Positions 6,976 through 11,465 of a stretch of 11,465 nt of DNA are shown here, piece by piece (position 1 is the stretch's first letter; the number at the start of each line of letters is the position of its first letter). Below the pieces are notes generated by a model. The model was not told the DNA's origin. It saw only the letters and a program-made list of their open reading frames with translations, and ran no database searches. The stretch is from an uncultured Erysipelotrichaceae bacterium (GTDB lineage: Bacteria; Bacillota_I; Bacilli_A; Acholeplasmatales; Anaeroplasmataceae). The position numbers and the translations under genes were made by a program. The stretch lies in assembly GCA_902796895.1 (NCBI GenBank), contig CADBQV010000147.1:1-11465 (forward strand), read 5' to 3'.

Positions 6976-7878
6976 ATGGATATTAATGTACTTTTTGTCG
7001 ATAATGAAGAAGAAAAGCAAATGCGTGAGGATAGACTTGAAATTGATGAATTCTTATATAGAGTAAATAGTTATTTCTTTACTCAAAATATCAATTTTAA
7101 GCTAATATCATTTAATAGAGATCGTCCTGTTGAGCATTACCGTGAGGTAATAAATGAATCAACTGTAGTATTGTTTACATGCTATAACGAATTTGAACCT
7201 GCAGTAAAAAGAATGTTTGAAATCACAAATGAAGAATTTAAAAAGACTGAAAATCCATCATTTGTTCCTTTATTTTATTTTAGAAAAACACAAAATGCTA
7301 AATTTGGTGTTAAATCATTTAAGGATTTATTAGTTGAAAATAATTTATTCTATTCAAATTATGATGATGCAGCAATTATGAAATTAATTTTACTTTTCGT
7401 AATTAAAGATCATAGATTAAATGATATGAAAATAGAATTTGAGGATGATGAAATCAAAATAGATTTAAAGGATAGTAGCATTAAACCATTTAATATTCCA
7501 TTTGTTGCTAATTACAAAAATTTAAAGAATCTTATATTTGAAAGAGATAAAATGGCATCTAAAGTAAGAGCCTTAGGTGGTAGATTCTTACTTGATACAA
7601 ATAATAAGGATGCAGAATTAGATTTCAAAAATCAAACATTAGAAAAAGAAAAAATAACTCAAGATATATTACAATATGAATTTGAGGTATTAGCTATAAT
7701 TGAAAGCTTAGTGAAGGTTTTATATGGTTCACCTAAGCATATCGCAGCACTTCAAAAGGCACTAGATTATCTAGATGATGGTGATTTTGAAGGATTTAAT
7801 TCAATTATTAATTGCGATGAAATAATAAAAATGTATATAAAAGAAAAGAATAAAAATAAGAAGAAAAAGAAAAAATAA
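6976..7878 (+). CDS. Putative TIR-like domain protein with helical C-terminal half, between pcrA and ligA
   Basis: Protein of 300 residues, function unknown. Residues 1-145 look like an alternating strand/helix fold: strand NVLFV (4-8), helix REDRLEIDEFLYRVNSYF (17-34), strand NFKLISF (40-46), strand TVVLFT (63-68), then EFEPA (72-76) and EEFKKTENP (86-94) ahead of strand VPLFYF (97-102). This order resembles bacterial TIR-like domains of the pattern ...EEFE.A...FK.TGKP.I.TYFK; Glu72 or Glu74 would be the candidate NADase glutamate. Residues 180-250 are charged and helical. LDYLDDGDFEGFNSIINCDEI (about 264-284) resembles the F..GD..GA..IL..EEI motif that follows such domains in longer, often TPR-bearing proteins. 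Six lysines end the chain. No signal peptide or membrane segment. It has its own promoter, AAGGAGA ribosome site and 3' hairpin. The TIR-like reading is recalled family pattern, not a search result; the gene itself is certain. Confidence 0.8.
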   Translation: MDINVLFVDNEEEKQMREDRLEIDEFLYRVNSYFFTQNINFKLISFNRDRPVEHYREVINESTVVLFTCYNEFEPAVKRMFEITNEEFKKTENPSFVPLFYFRKTQNAKFGVKSFKDLLVENNLFYSNYDDAAIMKLILLFVIKDHRLNDMKIEFEDDEIKIDLKDSSIKPFNIPFVANYKNLKNLIFERDKMASKVRALGGRFLLDTNNKDAELDFKNQTLEKEKITQDILQYEFEVLAIIESLVKVLYGSPKHIAALQKALDYLDDGDFEGFNSIINCDEIIKMYIKEKNKNKKKKKK

Positions 7879-7900
7879 GTCCAGTTTTAACTGGATTTAT
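7875..7900 (+). terminator. Hairpin behind the TIR-like gene, possible weak terminator
   Basis: ATAAGTCCAGT (7875-7885) pairs with ACTGGATTTAT (7890-7900): 11 pairs including one G-U, with a four-base TTTA loop. The stem includes the TAA stop. There is no run of T after it, so as a + strand terminator it is weak and ligA may be partly transcribed from upstream. The A-rich lysine codons before it would form a T run for transcription in the opposite direction. Confidence 0.45.
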
Positions 7901-7909
7901 GTCTCATAA

Positions 7910-9898
<1,989 letters not shown>

Positions 9899-9900
9899 TT

Positions 9901-9927
9901 AAATGTGGAGTGCTTACTCCACATTTT
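9901..9927 (+). terminator. Terminator behind ligA
   Basis: AAATGTGGAGT (9901-9911) pairs perfectly with ACTCCACATTT (9916-9926) around a GCTT loop, starting two bases after the ligA stop. The T run is short (TTTT, 9924-9927), but pairing can extend outward past one bulged T (9897-9900 with 9928-9931). A likely intrinsic terminator of moderate strength. Confidence 0.65.
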
Positions 9928-9972
9928 AATTATTATAAAATGAAGTAATTGCTATAAATTTATAATTAAATA

Positions 9973-9981
9973 TGGTATATT
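9973..9981 (+). promoter_or_regulatory. Probable extended -10 promoter for uvrA
   Basis: TGG (9973-9975) followed by TATATT (9976-9981) gives an extended -10 of the same form as the promoter ahead of the TIR-like gene. No convincing -35 is at 17 bases; TTGCTA (9949-9954) is 21 bases away. Expected start near 9988 leaves a leader of about 21 bases with AGGTG (9999-10003) as ribosome site. A short palindrome GTATA-T-TATAC (9975-9985) overlaps the -10. No LexA-type GAAC-N4-GTTC box is visible. Confidence 0.5.
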
Positions 9982-10008
9982 ATACATATACTTAAAGTAG
10001 GTGTATTT

Positions 10009-11465
10009 ATGGATAAAATAATAATTAAAGGTGCTAGAGAAAATAATTTAAAAAATGTAAATCTAGAATTACCTAAAAACAAATTAATAGTAATGACAGG
10101 CCTATCTGGCTCTGGTAAATCATCTTTAGCATTTGATACAATATTTCAAGAAGGTGAAAGACGCTTTGTTGAATCATTATCATCATTTGCTAGACAATTT
10201 ATTGGTTCTAATGAAAAGCCTGATGTAGATTCAATTGAAGGCTTATCTCCTGCAATTTCAATCGATCAAAAATCAACATCACATAACCCAAGATCAACAG
10301 TTGGTACTGTAACTGAAATATATGATTATTTGCGTGTTTTATTTTCAAGAATAGGAACTCCATATTGTCCTAATCATAATATTCCTATTTCATCTTTAAC
10401 AATTGATCAAATTGTAGATAATATTATGACATATCCACTAGGCTCTAAAGTATATATAACATCACCTGTTGTATTTAGACAAAAGGGTGAGCATAAAGGC
10501 ATATTTGAAAAGTATTTAAAAAAAGGATATGTTAGAGCCTTTGTTGATGATGAATTAAAAGAATTAGATGAAGATATTAATTTAGAGAGAACTAAAAAGC
10601 ATAATATCTATATTGTTTTAGAACGCTTAGTTATGAAAGAGGGCGTAAGAAATAGAGTATTTGAGGCAGTAGAGGCCGCAATTAATGAATCAAATGGCTA
10701 TTGTGTATGCTATAAAGATGGCGTTGAGGATTTCTTTTCAACTAATTATGCTTGTCCATTTTGTGGATTTACACTTGGACAATTAGAACCAAGATTATTA
10801 TCATTTAATTCACCACTTGGTGCTTGTCCTGATTGTAATGGTCTAGGTAAAAAATTAACAATTAGTGAAAATCTAATTATGGATTATGATAAATCATTAA
10901 ATAATGGTTCAATTATTCCATATAAAAACCAAGATGAAGAATCATTAAATCAAGGTGAATTAGAACAAGTATGTAAATATTATAAAATTGATATGAATAA
11001 ACCATTTAAAGATTTAAGTAAGGATAAGCAAGATATTATTTTATATGGTTCACCTGATATGATTGATTTTAAGCTTAAATCAAAAAGCGGAAGAAACCAT
11101 GATAAATTGGCTTATTTTGAAGGTATTGTTAATACATATCAAAGAAGATATAACGAAACTAATAGTGAATGGATAAGAGACTGGATTGAAAATTTCATGA
11201 TTGAAACTGAATGTAGTACGTGTCATGGAAAAAGATTAAATCCTGGTGTCTTAAATATTTTAATTAATGATAAATCAATTATGGATGTTTGCCAAATGTC
11301 TATAGAAAATGCTTATGATTGGTTTAAAAATCTAAAGCTTTCTGAAGAAAAAATGGCTATTGGAAAATTAGCTATTAAAGAAATATCAGATAGACTTAAA
11401 TTCTTAATTAATGTTGGACTTGAATATTTAACATTAGCAAGAAGTGCTGATACATTATCAGGTGG
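10009..11465 (+). CDS. uvrA: Excinuclease ABC subunit A (UvrA), N-terminal half, cut by window end
   Basis: Damage-recognising ATPase of nucleotide excision repair; works with UvrB, then UvrC. 485 codons plus two bases are visible, about half of the usual 940 or so residues, and the frame is open to the last base, so the gene runs past the window. The opening (KGARENNLKN, 7-16) and Walker A GLSGSGKSS (31-39) are standard. YVES-type RRFVESLSSFARQFI (51-65) and DQKSTSHNPRSTVGT (86-100) are typical UvrA. The first zinc module has Cys249, Cys252, Cys273 and Cys276 around LEPRLLSFNSP. CSTCHGKRLNPG is present, and the visible end falls on LSGG of the first ABC signature. The ATG is supported by AGGTG at 9999-10003, spacing 5. 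A hairpin precedes it and its own promoter is likely, so it is probably expressed apart from ligA. Confidence 0.96.
   Translation, partial: MDKIIIKGARENNLKNVNLELPKNKLIVMTGLSGSGKSSLAFDTIFQEGERRFVESLSSFARQFIGSNEKPDVDSIEGLSPAISIDQKSTSHNPRSTVGTVTEIYDYLRVLFSRIGTPYCPNHNIPISSLTIDQIVDNIMTYPLGSKVYITSPVVFRQKGEHKGIFEKYLKKGYVRAFVDDELKELDEDINLERTKKHNIYIVLERLVMKEGVRNRVFEAVEAAINESNGYCVCYKDGVEDFFSTNYACPFCGFTLGQLEPRLLSFNSPLGACPDCNGLGKKLTISENLIMDYDKSLNNGSIIPYKNQDEESLNQGELEQVCKYYKIDMNKPFKDLSKDKQDIILYGSPDMIDFKLKSKSGRNHDKLAYFEGIVNTYQRRYNETNSEWIRDWIENFMIETECSTCHGKRLNPGVLNILINDKSIMDVCQMSIENAYDWFKNLKLSEEKMAIGKLAIKEISDRLKFLINVGLEYLTLARSADTLSG

Noticed and set aside
6976..7878. Response regulator, suggested by the opening NVLFVDN
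   Set aside because: The acidic pair, the phospho-acceptor aspartate and the conserved Thr/Lys of receiver domains are not in place; the helix REDRLEIDEF and the EFEPA/EEFKK region fit a TIR-like pattern better.

Overview
The window is very AT-rich, every gene is on the + strand, and the gaps between genes are short. Leucine is mostly TTA and arginine mostly AGA. Tryptophan is always TGG, and TGA ends one gene, so this is the standard bacterial code rather than the Mycoplasma code. The gene families (YbiT-type ABC-F protein, PcrA with its C-terminal tail, LigA, UvrA) and the AAGGAG-type ribosome sites point to a low-GC Bacillota. A gut-type lineage near Erysipelotrichia or the Acholeplasma/RF39-like Bacilli is likely, but this is inference from base composition and families, not a proven placement.

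Layout. Positions 1-1435 hold the end of an operon that looks like surface-polysaccharide synthesis: a gene cut by the window edge, a hexapeptide-repeat acetyltransferase and an unrecognised 216-residue protein. These overlap by 8 and 4 bases and end in a clear intrinsic terminator. Positions 1441-3169 hold glnS (glutaminyl-tRNA synthetase) with its own extended -10 promoter and a hairpin behind it. Positions 3196-6915 hold an ABC-F ATPase with one intact and one ruined ATP site, followed 24 bases later by the helicase pcrA, probably on one transcript.

Positions 6917-7900 hold a 300-residue protein that I read as a divergent member of a TIR-like family (N-terminal TIR-like fold, helical linker, one repeat-like motif). 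It has the best promoter in the window and its own hairpin, and sits between pcrA and ligA, which are commonly adjacent in Bacillota. Positions 7922-9927 hold ligA (NAD-dependent DNA ligase). From 10009 to the window end is the first half of uvrA.

How it fits together: pcrA, ligA and uvrA all serve DNA repair (strand displacement, nick sealing, damage recognition in excision repair), and glnS and the ABC-F protein serve translation. The two genes that housekeeping does not explain are the orphan at 751-1401 and the TIR-like gene at 6976-7878. The latter is the best candidate for something undescribed. I saw no tRNA, rRNA, CRISPR array, transposon or riboswitch. No stretch without a gene exceeds about 110 bases.
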